A stretch of 64,000 bases of DNA from Actinoplanes flavus (GCF_017592555.1 NZ_JAGFNS010000026.1:67765-131764); one strand, 5' to 3'. Positions 1 through 9,174 are shown, counted from the first letter of the stretch. Numbers and translations are program-made. Notes: generated by a model from the letters alone, not told the origin.

Positions 1-95
1 GCCCGCCCCCCCCCCCCCCCCCCCAAGGCCCCCCCCCCCCGGGGGGGGGGCGGGGGGGGGCCCCCCCGCCCCCCGCGGCCGCATCTCATCCGCCG
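1..95. other. C/G homopolymer block, no gene
   Basis: Almost pure runs of C and G, each ten or more bases long, with only two A residues before position 82. No reading frame here has a natural amino-acid composition. It most likely reflects a sequencing or assembly edge rather than biology, although a real G-rich tract cannot be excluded from sequence alone. Confidence 0.7.
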
Positions 96-97
96 TC

Positions 98-228
98 CCT
101 TTCCTCGCCCTCGCTGCCCGCCCTCTCGCCGGTCAGACGCCGACGTCCCTTTCCTCGCCCTCGCTGCCCGCCCTCTCGCCGGTCAGACCTTTCCTCGCCC
201 TCGCTGCCCGCCCTCTCGCCGGTCAGAC
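98..228. repeat. Three direct copies of a 41-bp unit at the 3' end of the DUF5682 gene
   Basis: A 41-bp unit beginning CCTTTCCTCGCCCTCGC and ending GGTCAGAC occurs at 98-138, 148-188 and 188-228. The first two copies are separated by 9 bases and the last two share one base. The third copy carries the stop codon of the DUF5682 gene, so the other two are duplications of that gene's 3' flank. Next to the homopolymer block, this may be a slippage or assembly product. Confidence 0.8.
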
Positions 229-2973
229 GCCGATCAGGCCGGCGACGGCCTCGACCGATTCCGGGTACGCCGTGAGCAGGCCCACCAGCGCCTCGTCCCG
301 CACCGGGCCGGACGGTGTCCACTCCCCCTCGCAGCCGAGAAGGGCCGCCACCGCATCCGCCGACGATCGGCCGGACGCCAGGAGAGCCGCCGCGGCGCCC
401 GCCGGACCCGCCGACACGACCGCCGGCCGGGCCGCCCGGGCCGGCGCCTTCCACGGCGGGATCCACGCGTCGAGAGCGGCGAGTGTGCCCGGGAAGGTGC
501 GGCCCGCCTCCCTGGTCAGCACCGGCACCAACTCGGCGGCCTGCTGCCGCAACGTCATGATCAGCTGGGGCAGCCAGGGCAGCAGCACCGGGTCGGGCAG
601 TTCCCCGAACGCCCGGGACAGGGTCTCCACCACGAACGGCGTCAGCCTCGGCACCGGTTCGAGAGCCTGCACGAAGCCGCTCACATACTGCGGGACGGCC
701 GGCACCACCAGCGGGTTGCCGAGCAGCTCGCCGACCCGGGCCCGCAGGTCGGCCAGCGGCAGCGCGCCCAGCTGATGCAGTGCCGCCCAGAGCAGGGCCA
801 CCTTCGCCGGGGACTCCGGATGCGACTGCCGGACCGCGATCTCCAGCTGGGTGCGGTCGCAGCCCAGGGACAGGGCGAGGCTCTCCATGCTGAACAGGAA
901 CCCCAGCATCGCCCCGACCTGCCGCACCCCGGTCGCCTCGTCGACGAAGGCGGTGGGCAGCAGGGTGCAGTAGTGCGCGTACCCCGTGGTCACGAAGCGT
1001 TCGCACCACGCCGGAAGCACCGGCGCGGTGGCGCGGTAGTGGCCGAGCAGCCGGCGGATCCGGCGGAGCACCGCGGGCGCGTCGTCGACCGTGCGCTCCG
1101 CCGACAGCAGCTCGATGGCGCGGGCGCCGAGTTCGTCGGTCAGCCGTGGGCTCTCCAGGAACAGCAGGGAGTCCTCCACCGCCTTCAGCGCGATGGCCGC
1201 GGTCGCCTTCGGGTCCCAGGCGTCCCGGCGCAGCCGCTGTTCGAGGACCTGCTCGACGGTGACGCCCTCGTAGCCCAACTCGATGACGGAACGCTGGTGG
1301 CGGCCGAGGTCGAGGTCCCAGCTCTCCTGGAAGTGCTTCTCACCGAGCCGGCGGCTGCCCATGATCGGTCGGATCGCCGGGGCGGGCAACAGGTACCGCA
1401 GCATCCAGAGCAGCTGGGAGCAGGCGGCCAGCTCGGGCCGGGCGTTCAGATCGAGCAGCGCCCGCTGGATGCTGCGCTGCTCCAGGTTGAGGCCGAGCGG
1501 TTCGAGCCGGTCGAACACGTCCCGGGCCAGCGGGGGCATGGCCGCGTAGCCGACCCGGCCGATCCGGTCGCCACCGAGCAGGATCTCGCAGAGCCGCCGC
1601 ACGTCGCGCCGGCCCGGCACGGTGTCCTTCTCGATGCAGGTGACCGCGGCGTCTTGGAAGTCGTACGGCGTCGGCCGTGCCCGCCCCCGCATGCCGGCCA
1701 GCAGGACGGACGTCTCGAAGACCGCGATCGCGTCGGCGGTGCTGGCGAGATAGCCGTTGCGGCGGGCCAGCCGGACGATGTCGACGCACCAGCCGCGCAG
1801 CTCCTCCTCGTCCAGCCCGTCCAGTGCGGGCGGGCCGGACAGATAGCCGCTGAGGTGGTCGGTCACCGGGCCGGGCGCCGCCGCGACGGGTAGCGCCTTC
1901 CTCCGGCCACTGCTCCTCCGACCCTCCAGCGTGAAGGGGGTGAGCCGGTGCTTCGTGAGCTGCTTGCGCCAGGTGGCGGCCGCGATCGACACCGAGCCGG
2001 GAGCCAGCCCGAACTGCGCCTCGATCGCCGAGTGGCTGGACGGGATCAGGCCGTAGAGCCAGGTGGTGCCGGTCCGCGGGCTGATCGCGAAATCCGGCGT
2101 GCCCGGGGCGGAACCGGCCTCCGGAACCCGGCTGGCCGCGTGGAAGGCGCCGCAGACGTACAGGCAGTCGGCCGGGTCGGCGCCGGTGGCGGCGAGATGC
2201 TCGCGGATCCGGGTCCACATGTAGCGTTCCCGGTCCTCGTCGCTCGCGAAGCGCCGGGTGTCGTGCGGGGCCAGCCTCCGGAACAGACTGCCGACCAGCA
2301 CCATCACCTGCCGGTAGGTCTCGTGGTCGGCGCCGGCCAGGGGCTGTTCGACATACTGGTCCCACCACTCGGACCAGTGCCGGACCCGGCCGTGGTGCAG
2401 CAGGTGCTCCTCCAGCTCGGCGAAACGGGGCCGCAGGTCACCGATCTCCACCCCGACCGCGTCGCCGTGCAGGTCCTCCTCCGGCTCGCCGCCGCCGGCC
2501 GACGGCACGTCGGGCTCCCACTGGAAGACGTGGTCGGTGGACCGGTCCACCAGGACCAGCTCCACCCCCGGCGTCTCCAGCGCGTAGGAGATCGCCTGGT
2601 ACTCGGCCGACGCCTCGGTGATCGGCGCGATCACCGACAGCGGCGCGGACTCCTTCGGGAAGCCCGTGAGCTCCGAGGCGAACGCCTGCAACGCCACCGG
2701 CAACCGGCAGTTGCGCAGCTCGGTGAGCAGTGGCTGGAGATCCTCGCACAGCTCCAGGTAGACGACCTTGGGCTGCTTCTCGCGCAGCCGCCGGAGCATG
2801 GCCAGACCGGAGGTCGGCGAGTGGTGGCAGACCGGGAAGATCTCCAGCGGCTCCCGCAGCGCGTGGTCGACGTCGTCGACGATCCCGGTGAGGATCTCCG
2901 GCAGCGCCGCCGGCCCGCCGCCGAGCGACTCGGCGGCGGAGATCAGCTGTTCACGCAACGCATCGAAGGTCAC
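223..2973 (-). CDS. DUF5682 family protein (YehM-like)
   Basis: A 916-residue protein that I match to DUF5682, the family of E. coli YehM, by its N-terminal block: a HHSP motif near residues 50-53 followed by a stretch on which residues are named for the family (VVYLELCEDLQPLL). The rest is long, helical and without a motif I recognise. Its biochemical role is unknown. It is the last gene of a five-gene operon and starts with GTG at 2973, overlapping the ATPase stop by four bases, which argues for translational coupling. The frame stays open well upstream inside the ATPase gene, but that part reads as Arg/Gly-rich shadow sequence, so the GTG start is preferred. The products probably act together with the MoxR ATPase and VWA protein. 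Confidence 0.85.
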   Translation of the reverse strand: MTFDALREQLISAAESLGGGPAALPEILTGIVDDVDHALREPLEIFPVCHHSPTSGLAMLRRLREKQPKVVYLELCEDLQPLLTELRNCRLPVALQAFASELTGFPKESAPLSVIAPITEASAEYQAISYALETPGVELVLVDRSTDHVFQWEPDVPSAGGGEPEEDLHGDAVGVEIGDLRPRFAELEEHLLHHGRVRHWSEWWDQYVEQPLAGADHETYRQVMVLVGSLFRRLAPHDTRRFASDEDRERYMWTRIREHLAATGADPADCLYVCGAFHAASRVPEAGSAPGTPDFAISPRTGTTWLYGLIPSSHSAIEAQFGLAPGSVSIAAATWRKQLTKHRLTPFTLEGRRSSGRRKALPVAAAPGPVTDHLSGYLSGPPALDGLDEEELRGWCVDIVRLARRNGYLASTADAIAVFETSVLLAGMRGRARPTPYDFQDAAVTCIEKDTVPGRRDVRRLCEILLGGDRIGRVGYAAMPPLARDVFDRLEPLGLNLEQRSIQRALLDLNARPELAACSQLLWMLRYLLPAPAIRPIMGSRRLGEKHFQESWDLDLGRHQRSVIELGYEGVTVEQVLEQRLRRDAWDPKATAAIALKAVEDSLLFLESPRLTDELGARAIELLSAERTVDDAPAVLRRIRRLLGHYRATAPVLPAWCERFVTTGYAHYCTLLPTAFVDEATGVRQVGAMLGFLFSMESLALSLGCDRTQLEIAVRQSHPESPAKVALLWAALHQLGALPLADLRARVGELLGNPLVVPAVPQYVSGFVQALEPVPRLTPFVVETLSRAFGELPDPVLLPWLPQLIMTLRQQAAELVPVLTREAGRTFPGTLAALDAWIPPWKAPARAARPAVVSAGPAGAAAALLASGRSSADAVAALLGCEGEWTPSGPVRDEALVGLLTAYPESVEAVAGLIGV

Positions 2974-4082
2974 GACAGGGTCGCAATCGCCTGACGGCCG
3001 CCCTCCAGGAAGCCGGTCCACTCGCCGCTCTGCTCCCGGCTGCGCGGCTCGATCACGCCGTGCCAGTACTTGTTGAGAATGGCCAGATCCTCCGGGCTGC
3101 GCCGGGCCAGTGAACCGACCAGCGAGCCGGCCAGCGCCTCCGCGGTCAGCGCGCTGGCGCCGAAGAAGGTGCTGTGCAGGATGGCGTCCTCCAGGACGCC
3201 GATCTGCTCGGCGGTGGAGAGCGCCGACTCCAGCCGCTCGTCGTCGCTCGCCGCCGAGGCGGAGGCGGCGCGCAGGTCGGCGAAGCTCTGCAACAGCACG
3301 TCGAGCAGGGTGGGCGGAACCTCCAGCTCGATGTTGTGCCGGCGCAGCAGTTCCTCGGTCCGGAAGCGGACGATCTCCGCCTCGCTCTTCCGGTTGGTCA
3401 CCACCGGGATGCGGACGAAGTTGAACCGCCGCTTGAGCGCCGACGACAGATCGTTGACGCCGCGGTCCCGGCTGTTCGCGGTGGCGATGACGCTGAACCC
3501 GGGCTTGGCGAAGACGATGTTGTCGTCGTCCAGCTCCGGAATCGACACGTACTTCTCGGAGAGAATGGAGATCAGCGCGTCCTGGACGTCGCTGGTGGCC
3601 CGGGTCAGCTCCTCGAAGCGGCCGATCACGCCACCCTCCATGGCCGTCATGATCGGCGACGGGATCATCGAGGCGCGGGACTGGCCCTTCGCGATGACCA
3701 TCGAGACGTTCCACGAATACTTGATGTGGTCCTCGGTGGTGCCGGCGGTGCCCTGCACGACCAGGGTGGAGTTGCGGCTGATGGCGGCGGCGAGCAGCTC
3801 GGCGAGCCAGCTCTTGCCGGTGCCCGGGTCACCGATCAGCAGCAGCCCGCGGTCCGAGGCGAGGGTGACGATCGACCGTTCGACGAAGCTGCGGTCGCCG
3901 AACCACTTCGGTGCGATCTCCCGGGCCAGGCCGTCGGCGCGTTCCGAGCCGAGGATGAACAGTCGCACCATCTTCGGGCTGAGGCGCCACGAGAACGGCT
4001 TGGGGCCGTCGTCGACGGACTCCAGCCAGTCCAGCTCCTCCGCGTACTTCACCTCGGCCGGGGCACGCAGCATGTCAGACAT
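2970..4082 (-). CDS. MoxR-type AAA ATPase (YehL-like)
   Basis: A 370-residue AAA+ ATPase. Walker A is GDPGTGKS at residues 84-91. A MoxR-style Walker B region (GVIGRFEELTR) lies near 151-161 and sensor 1 is in the SVIATANSRDRG block. MoxR ATPases typically work as chaperones that remodel or load cofactors into partners carrying VWA domains, and the VWA gene lies immediately upstream. The ATG at 4082 is chosen because AAGGA sits about eight bases before it. It follows the VWA stop by 17 bases and overlaps the DUF5682 start by four bases. The order and content resemble E. coli yehLMPQ; the cellular target is unknown. Confidence 0.9.
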   Translation of the reverse strand: MSDMLRAPAEVKYAEELDWLESVDDGPKPFSWRLSPKMVRLFILGSERADGLAREIAPKWFGDRSFVERSIVTLASDRGLLLIGDPGTGKSWLAELLAAAISRNSTLVVQGTAGTTEDHIKYSWNVSMVIAKGQSRASMIPSPIMTAMEGGVIGRFEELTRATSDVQDALISILSEKYVSIPELDDDNIVFAKPGFSVIATANSRDRGVNDLSSALKRRFNFVRIPVVTNRKSEAEIVRFRTEELLRRHNIELEVPPTLLDVLLQSFADLRAASASAASDDERLESALSTAEQIGVLEDAILHSTFFGASALTAEALAGSLVGSLARRSPEDLAILNKYWHGVIEPRSREQSGEWTGFLEGGRQAIATLS

Positions 4083-4099
4083 CGGGAAAGTCCTTAACT

Positions 4100-5422
4100 C
4101 TAGGAGGCGACGAAGTTCTTGAGCTCGGTGACGAGCTTGCGGATGTGACCGGAGATCACCGGCGTGCCCAGGTCCTTGAAGCGCTGCCGGAACCAGGGGT
4201 TGACGCTCTCGGAGCCGGAGCTGTTGACCGAGCCGACCGGGATGAACTTGACCCCGGACCGGTGCACCGCCTCGATCCCCTCGAACAGCGGCTGCGACCG
4301 GTCGAACTCGTAGAAGTCGGAGATCCAGACCAGCACGGTGTTCCGCGGATCGGCGATCTTGGGCCGGGCCAGGGCCATCGCGACCGGCCCGTCGTTGCCG
4401 CCCCCGAGGTTGGTGCGCAGCAGCACCTCGAACGGGTCGTGCACCCACGGGGTGAGGTCGAGCGCCCGGGTGTCGTAGGCGATGAGATGCACGTCGACCT
4501 TGGGCAGGCCCGCGAAGATCGAGGCGAGGATGGTGCAGTTGACCATCGAATCGACCATCGACCCGGACTGGTCCACCACCACGATGAGGCGGGCCGGCTC
4601 GATCCGTTTCGCGGTCTGCCGGTAATAGAGCCGGTCGACGTAGAGCCGCTCGTCCTCGGGGCTCCAGTTCGGCAGGTTCTTCCAGATCGTGCGGTCCAGG
4701 TCGAGGTTGCGGTAGACCCGCTTCGGCGGGACCGAGCGGTCGATCGTGCCGGCGCTGGCCTGGGCGACCTGGGTGCGCAGGACCGCGGCCACCTCGTCGA
4801 CGAACCGCCGGATCAGCGCCTTGGCGTTGGCCAGCGCCGTGCCGTCCAGATTGTGCTTGTCGCGCAGCAGCTGCTCGATCAGCGACATGCTCGGGGTGAG
4901 CTGCCGGGCCAGCCGGTTGTCGGCCAGCACCTCGCGCAGCCGCATCCGGCTGACCAGGTCGCCCTCGATGCCGGCCAGCGCCGCGCCGAGGCCGGAGTCG
5001 TCGCCCGCGGACCGGCCGCGCAGCTGCCCCGGCTCACCGCCCATCGCCCGCTCGAACCGGCCGGCGTCGGCCTGCCAGCGCTGCAACTGCTCGGCGGTCA
5101 CGCTGCCGGTGCCGGTGCCGAAGACGTTCAGCAGCAGTTTCGACGCCAGGGCGGCGCGCCGGACCTCGCCGTCGCGGTCGTCGCCGGGGTCGCTCATCAG
5201 CCCGTCGAACTCCGGCTCCAACTCGGGGAACCGCTGGATCACGGTGTCCACCGAGACGGCCGGGTCGAGCAGCGCGGCCGGCAGCCCCAGGTCACCGACG
5301 ATCGCCATGCTCGCCGACTCCAGAGCGGCCTGCTCCTCCGGGTCGAACAGACGGGACAGCAGCCGCCAGTAGAGGACCTGCCGGCGGGTCTCCTCCGGCG
5401 CATCGCTCGTCGCGTCGCTCAT
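4100..5422 (-). CDS. VWA-domain protein (YehP-like)
   Basis: A 440-residue cytoplasmic protein. The N-terminal two thirds are helical. A von Willebrand A domain follows, whose metal-ion-dependent adhesion motif DQSGSM (DxSxS) lies around residue 285, with later VWA landmarks TNLGGGND and WISDFYEFD. VWA domains bind partners through a divalent metal, and in MoxR systems the VWA protein is the client or adaptor of the ATPase. The ATG at 5422 overlaps the stop of the preceding gene (ATGA). There is no signal peptide or membrane segment. The role is inferred from the operon and from similarity to E. coli YehP. Confidence 0.88.
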   Translation of the reverse strand: MSDATSDAPEETRRQVLYWRLLSRLFDPEEQAALESASMAIVGDLGLPAALLDPAVSVDTVIQRFPELEPEFDGLMSDPGDDRDGEVRRAALASKLLLNVFGTGTGSVTAEQLQRWQADAGRFERAMGGEPGQLRGRSAGDDSGLGAALAGIEGDLVSRMRLREVLADNRLARQLTPSMSLIEQLLRDKHNLDGTALANAKALIRRFVDEVAAVLRTQVAQASAGTIDRSVPPKRVYRNLDLDRTIWKNLPNWSPEDERLYVDRLYYRQTAKRIEPARLIVVVDQSGSMVDSMVNCTILASIFAGLPKVDVHLIAYDTRALDLTPWVHDPFEVLLRTNLGGGNDGPVAMALARPKIADPRNTVLVWISDFYEFDRSQPLFEGIEAVHRSGVKFIPVGSVNSSGSESVNPWFRQRFKDLGTPVISGHIRKLVTELKNFVAS

Positions 5423-6789
5423 TTGCGCAGCAGCCTTCCCGCGCGCTCGCGCAGCACGTCGACCGCGGTGCCGGCGGCCGCCTCGGCCTTCGCCGCCCGG
5501 GCGTCGGTGGGGCCGAGCGCCCAGTCGGCGGTGTGCGCGGTGACCGGCTTCTTCCGGACCACCGCCTGGACCGCGAGCGGCTGCACCGCCCAGCGGCCGG
5601 CATCCCACCGGAGCAGGCCCAGGCAGGCGGTCGAGGCGGCGACCAGCGCCGGGGTCAGCGGACCGGCTTCGGGCAGGCGGTCCACATCGACGGCGAGGGT
5701 GACGCCACCGGCCAGCTCGAACGACTCCGCCCCGGCCGTGTAGCCCTCCAGCAGCACCGGCTCGGCGATGACGGCCGGATGACGGTCCAGGGGGGACACC
5801 GGCGCCGCGGTCGCCCCGCCCAGACGGACCCGGGCCGTCGCGAACGGGTCGGCCGGCTCGCCCAGGACGGCCCGTGACTCGTCCCAGAGCAGATCGCCGG
5901 ACGGGGTGAGCGGCATGCCGGAGATCTCGACCACGCGATGCCCGGCCAGGGCGGCCCGGAACACCGGAAACGCGGTGAGCATGCGCCACGCGGACGGGCC
6001 GCTGATCGTGTCGACCTTGGCGGCCGCCACGCTCGCCCGGACCAGCCGCACCTGCCCGCCGGGCGTCTCCAGCAGGCCGTGCGCCTGGGCGCGGAACACC
6101 GTGGGGTGCTCGTGCAGGTCAGCGCCGAGCAGCAGGAACCGGCCGTCCGCCGGGGTGGCCGGTGGTGCCGGAAAACCGTCCTGGGACAGCAGCACGGACC
6201 TGGTCCACAGGTCGGCCCAGCGGCGCACCGGAACCCGGTCGAGGGTGGCCACCGGTGCGGCGCCGCGCAGCTCGGCGGCGAAACCGTCGAGCAGGACGGC
6301 GAGTCGCCGGGTGGCCGGGTCGGCGAGCAGCGCCTGCACGGTCTGGGCGGCGCCGCCGGCCAGCTCGTGGTCGACCCCGCGCCACCCGGCGATGGCCAGC
6401 TCGCGAAGCCAGGACCGGCTGCCGGCGAACAGGCCACCGGACGGCGACGCGTCACCGGGGACGGCCCACCGCTCGCGGGACCGGCCGAGCGCCTCGTCGA
6501 GGCCGGCGAGCAGGGCGTCGTGTGCGGCGCCGAGCAGGGCGGCACGGCCCCCGGCCAGCACGGCCAGGTGCTCGTCGGTGACCCCACCAGCGATGATCTT
6601 GTCGACGGAACCCGCGACCCGGTCGGCGAGCGGCGAGCCGGCGAACGCGGCCGCGAAGGCCTCGCACGCGGCCGCCCGCTCCTCGTCGAGCCGGGCGAGG
6701 CCGTGCACCAGGGCGTCGTCGAGGCCGTCGATCAGGCCGAGCGCCTCGGTGAGGCCGGCCGGGACGGCCCGCAGGGCGTCGGCGAGCAT
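5419..6789 (-). CDS. Unknown protein of the MoxR-VWA-SWIM operon
   Basis: A 456-residue Ala/Leu-rich soluble protein without a motif I can name. It starts with ATG at 6789 overlapping the stop of the zinc-finger gene and ends overlapping the VWA start, so it is translationally locked into the operon. In E. coli the SWIM-type protein YehQ is one long polypeptide. Here a short zinc-finger protein is followed directly by this one, so together they may correspond to a split YehQ; that is inference from order and size. Conserved-looking blocks include VPVRRWADLWTRS and FRAALAGHRVVEISG near the middle. Confidence 0.75.
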   Translation of the reverse strand: MLADALRAVPAGLTEALGLIDGLDDALVHGLARLDEERAAACEAFAAAFAGSPLADRVAGSVDKIIAGGVTDEHLAVLAGGRAALLGAAHDALLAGLDEALGRSRERWAVPGDASPSGGLFAGSRSWLRELAIAGWRGVDHELAGGAAQTVQALLADPATRRLAVLLDGFAAELRGAAPVATLDRVPVRRWADLWTRSVLLSQDGFPAPPATPADGRFLLLGADLHEHPTVFRAQAHGLLETPGGQVRLVRASVAAAKVDTISGPSAWRMLTAFPVFRAALAGHRVVEISGMPLTPSGDLLWDESRAVLGEPADPFATARVRLGGATAAPVSPLDRHPAVIAEPVLLEGYTAGAESFELAGGVTLAVDVDRLPEAGPLTPALVAASTACLGLLRWDAGRWAVQPLAVQAVVRKKPVTAHTADWALGPTDARAAKAEAAAGTAVDVLRERAGRLLRK

Positions 6790-7289
6790 CAGCGCACCGC
6801 CCCGGCCGCCGGGAACCACTGCAACTCGGGCAGCGGATCGGTGGTCGGGGGCACCTCCAGATAGGCCAGGTGGCGCAGGAAGCCGCTGAACACCTCGGCG
6901 GCGCGATGCGGCGCGGTCGTCGTGTGCAGCCCGGCCCAGAGGTCCTCGGTGCCCTCCGGCAGCGTCGCCTTCAGATAGCGGGTGACGCGGGCCAGACCGT
7001 ACTGTGCGACGGCGGCGTCGGCGAGGGCGCGCAGATGGTTGCAGGCGCGCGACCCGCCGGACAGGCCACCGCACGGCCGGTTGTTGTTGGTGTTGCAGCT
7101 CAGGCCGTGGTCACCGGCGGTGATGGAGGAGACGTAGACACGCTCCACATCCGACCCGCTGGACACCACTCCCTGGAGCCGGCCGTCGGCCAGCTCCACG
7201 AACGGCACCTTGGCCAGCTTGCGCGGCCGGGCGGGCGCGATGACGGGCACTGCGCTGCGCCGCTCATGGACGGCACCCCCGTTGGTCAC
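6789..7289 (-). CDS. SWIM-like zinc-finger protein, first gene of the yeh-like operon
   Basis: A 166-residue protein starting at GTG 7289 with a strong ribosome site (GAGGAGG seven bases upstream). Residues around 65-87 carry SCNTNNNRPCGG and then ACNHL, a spaced Cys...Cys...Cys-x-His arrangement that fits a SWIM-type zinc finger, although the first pair is not the textbook CxC. SWIM fingers bind DNA or proteins. This gene opens the operon, so the promoter should lie at 7290-7382. I infer equivalence to the SWIM portion of E. coli YehQ from the operon partners. A profile search against the SWIM family would decide. Confidence 0.7.
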   Translation of the reverse strand: MTNGGAVHERRSAVPVIAPARPRKLAKVPFVELADGRLQGVVSSGSDVERVYVSSITAGDHGLSCNTNNNRPCGGLSGGSRACNHLRALADAAVAQYGLARVTRYLKATLPEGTEDLWAGLHTTTAPHRAAEVFSGFLRHLAYLEVPPTTDPLPELQWFPAAGAVR

Positions 7290-7382
7290 AACCAGACCTC
7301 CTCAGAAACAGGTGCCGAAGTTGTATCCCACGGGTACGACAAAACCGGGTCGCCTCGGTGCGGCGCCCGGTCGCCGGGGTCG

Positions 7383-7697
7383 TCAGCCGAGGCGCCCGGC
7401 CATGTCGGCCAGCTCGCGGAGCCGGTCGAGCACCGCCGCCTTCCCCTCCCCTCCGGGCAGCTCCCGGTCGCCGGCCGGCACCAGCTGGTCGCGCAGCAGC
7501 TCGACGGCCTGGGCACGCGCACCCGGCGGCAGCTCGGCCAGCCACAGCGAACCGAGGTTCTCCTGGGAGATCTCCCGCAGGTAGGCGGCCGCCTCCGGAT
7601 CGGACACCCGGTCGGCCAGGAAGTCGACGGTCCAGTAGAACAGGCCGCCGCTGACGCTCCAGTCCAGATCCGGTCTCAGCACCAGTAGTCCCGCCAT
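7383..7697 (-). CDS. Probable immunity protein of the type VII toxin
   Basis: A 104-residue acidic soluble protein, starting at ATG 7697 inside the stop of the toxin gene (ATGA). I recognise no family. Its position directly after a secreted-toxin gene, small size, acidity and translational coupling are typical of the cognate immunity protein that protects the producer from its own toxin. It carries two Trp-rich blocks near the N-terminus (DLDWSVSGGLFYWTVDFL) and a helical C-terminus. Function is inferred from context only. Confidence 0.65.
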   Translation of the reverse strand: MAGLLVLRPDLDWSVSGGLFYWTVDFLADRVSDPEAAAYLREISQENLGSLWLAELPPGARAQAVELLRDQLVPAGDRELPGGEGKAAVLDRLRELADMAGRLG

Positions 7698-8854
7698 CAC
7701 TTCCCCACCACGAAGACGCGCGGGCCCAGCCCGCGCTGCTCGATGAACTGCTCCACCCTGGCCTTCTGCTCCGGCGTAAACCTTGACACGTCGACCGGCA
7801 CCAGGTCGGCTTTGTCCAGATGCCGTTCGATCTGGAACTGCAGTTGGGGCCACTGCCGCTCGAAGTGGCGGCTGTCGAAGTTGCCGACCGCGTCGTACGT
7901 CCGCCCGGTCTCGTCGACCCAGTCGGCGGACGAGCCCTTCTCGGCCCGGGTGAGCCGGACGCCGGTCTCCTCCTCGATCCGCCGGGCGCTCTCCGACTCG
8001 CCCGGGCGGTGCCTGCCGACGGCCGGATCGTCGCCGAGGTCGTGGATCCGCTGGTCGTCGCCGTCCTTCCCGGGCCGCGGCGGCGGGCCGGCGCCGCCGT
8101 CCGGCTGCCGGTCGAGCCGCCGCAACTCCTCGATCAGGTCGTCGAGACGCCGCACCCTGGGCAGGAGATTGCGCAGGCTGGCGATGAGGTCGTGCACCCA
8201 GCGGGCGATCCGCGCGGCCCAGGAGGCGACGAGCGTGCCGACCTGCTCGACCACCAGCGGGGTCGCCGCGCCGAAGGTGGCGGCCACCTCCGCGGCGTAG
8301 GTGACCAGCCGGGACACCAGGGTGGCGATCGCGTCCCGGACCAGCTCGCGGACCCCGGCGACGAGCAGGCCGGCGCCCTCGGTGAGCGCCGCCATCGTGC
8401 CGGACGCCGCGGCCAGCGCGGTCAGGGTGCCGTGCTGCTCCCGGGCGGTCGCGCGGTAGGCCTCCCCGGCCGCGCCGGCCCAGCCGGCCACGTCTCCCCG
8501 GACCGCGTGGTCGAGCCGGCCGGCCTCCTCCTCGAGAGCCTCGGCGATGTTGCGCCAGGTTCGCGCGTACGCCGTGATCTGCGCGGGATCACCGGCGAGC
8601 CGGTCGAGGGTGTCCCGCAGCGGCTCGACGTGCTCGATGATCCAGGAGACGCCGTACTGGAGGAGCACCCCGACCGGGTCGGAGACCAGGGCCAGGGCGT
8701 CGAGACCGGCGCTGACCCCGCCGAGGCCGCCCTCCACCCAGTCCCGGTCGCGGACGCCGGCGGCGATCATCTCGATGTCCTCGACGATCCACACCCCGGC
8801 CCACGGGTCGGGCGGCTGGTCGACCCGCTCGGCGACGAGTGTGCCGTCACTCAC
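7697..8854 (-). CDS. Type VII-secreted polymorphic toxin (WXG-like N-terminus, nuclease-like C-terminus)
   Basis: A 385-residue protein starting at GTG 8854, overlapping the EspC-like gene by four bases. The first ~230 residues are helical and Ala-rich, with WAGAAGEAYR, a WXG100/PPE-like turn typical of ESX substrates. A Pro/Gly/Asp-rich linker follows at about 255-285. The last ~100 residues form a compact basic domain containing ADWVDETGRTYDAVG and PVDVSRFTPEQ. I recall similar C-terminal tips in contact-dependent inhibition toxins and suspect a nuclease, but no catalytic triad can be assigned by eye. There is no Sec signal peptide, as expected for ESX export. The downstream 104-residue gene is the candidate immunity factor. 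Confidence 0.72.
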   Translation of the reverse strand: MSDGTLVAERVDQPPDPWAGVWIVEDIEMIAAGVRDRDWVEGGLGGVSAGLDALALVSDPVGVLLQYGVSWIIEHVEPLRDTLDRLAGDPAQITAYARTWRNIAEALEEEAGRLDHAVRGDVAGWAGAAGEAYRATAREQHGTLTALAAASGTMAALTEGAGLLVAGVRELVRDAIATLVSRLVTYAAEVAATFGAATPLVVEQVGTLVASWAARIARWVHDLIASLRNLLPRVRRLDDLIEELRRLDRQPDGGAGPPPRPGKDGDDQRIHDLGDDPAVGRHRPGESESARRIEEETGVRLTRAEKGSSADWVDETGRTYDAVGNFDSRHFERQWPQLQFQIERHLDKADLVPVDVSRFTPEQKARVEQFIEQRGLGPRVFVVGK

Positions 8855-9174
8855 GACCCGGCCCGCCGGGCCGCGGCCACGTCGGCGGCCGCGTAGCGCT
8901 CGCCGGTGGCGCGCACCCGCGCGGCCGATTCGAGCAGTGACTCCTCGGCCGCCCGGATCCCGTCGGCGAGGGCGTCGTGCAGCCCGTTCAGCATCGCTGG
9001 GACGAGGGCGCACAACTCGCCGTACGCCTGAGCGCCGAGCCGCACCGCCTCGGACGCCTGGCCCACGTCACCGAGCACGTCGGCGATCACACCGATGTGC
9101 CCGGCGTGACTGATCAGATCCGCGGGCGTCACCGACACCACGTCGTTTCCCCGGTCGACCACAGCTTCCCCCAT
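8851..9174 (-). CDS. EspC-like ESX secretion-associated protein
   Basis: A 107-residue helical protein that fits the ESX secretion-associated EspC-like family in size, in its N-terminal PADLISHAGHIGVIADVLGD block and in the absence of a signal peptide. These small helical proteins form hairpins and are thought to partner larger ESX substrates for export. It starts at ATG 9174 and its stop overlaps the GTG of the toxin gene, so it is probably co-made with the toxin as its secretion partner. No ESX core component (EccC or EccD) is present in the window, so export must rely on machinery encoded elsewhere. Confidence 0.75.
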   Translation of the reverse strand: MGEAVVDRGNDVVSVTPADLISHAGHIGVIADVLGDVGQASEAVRLGAQAYGELCALVPAMLNGLHDALADGIRAAEESLLESAARVRATGERYAAADVAAARRAGS

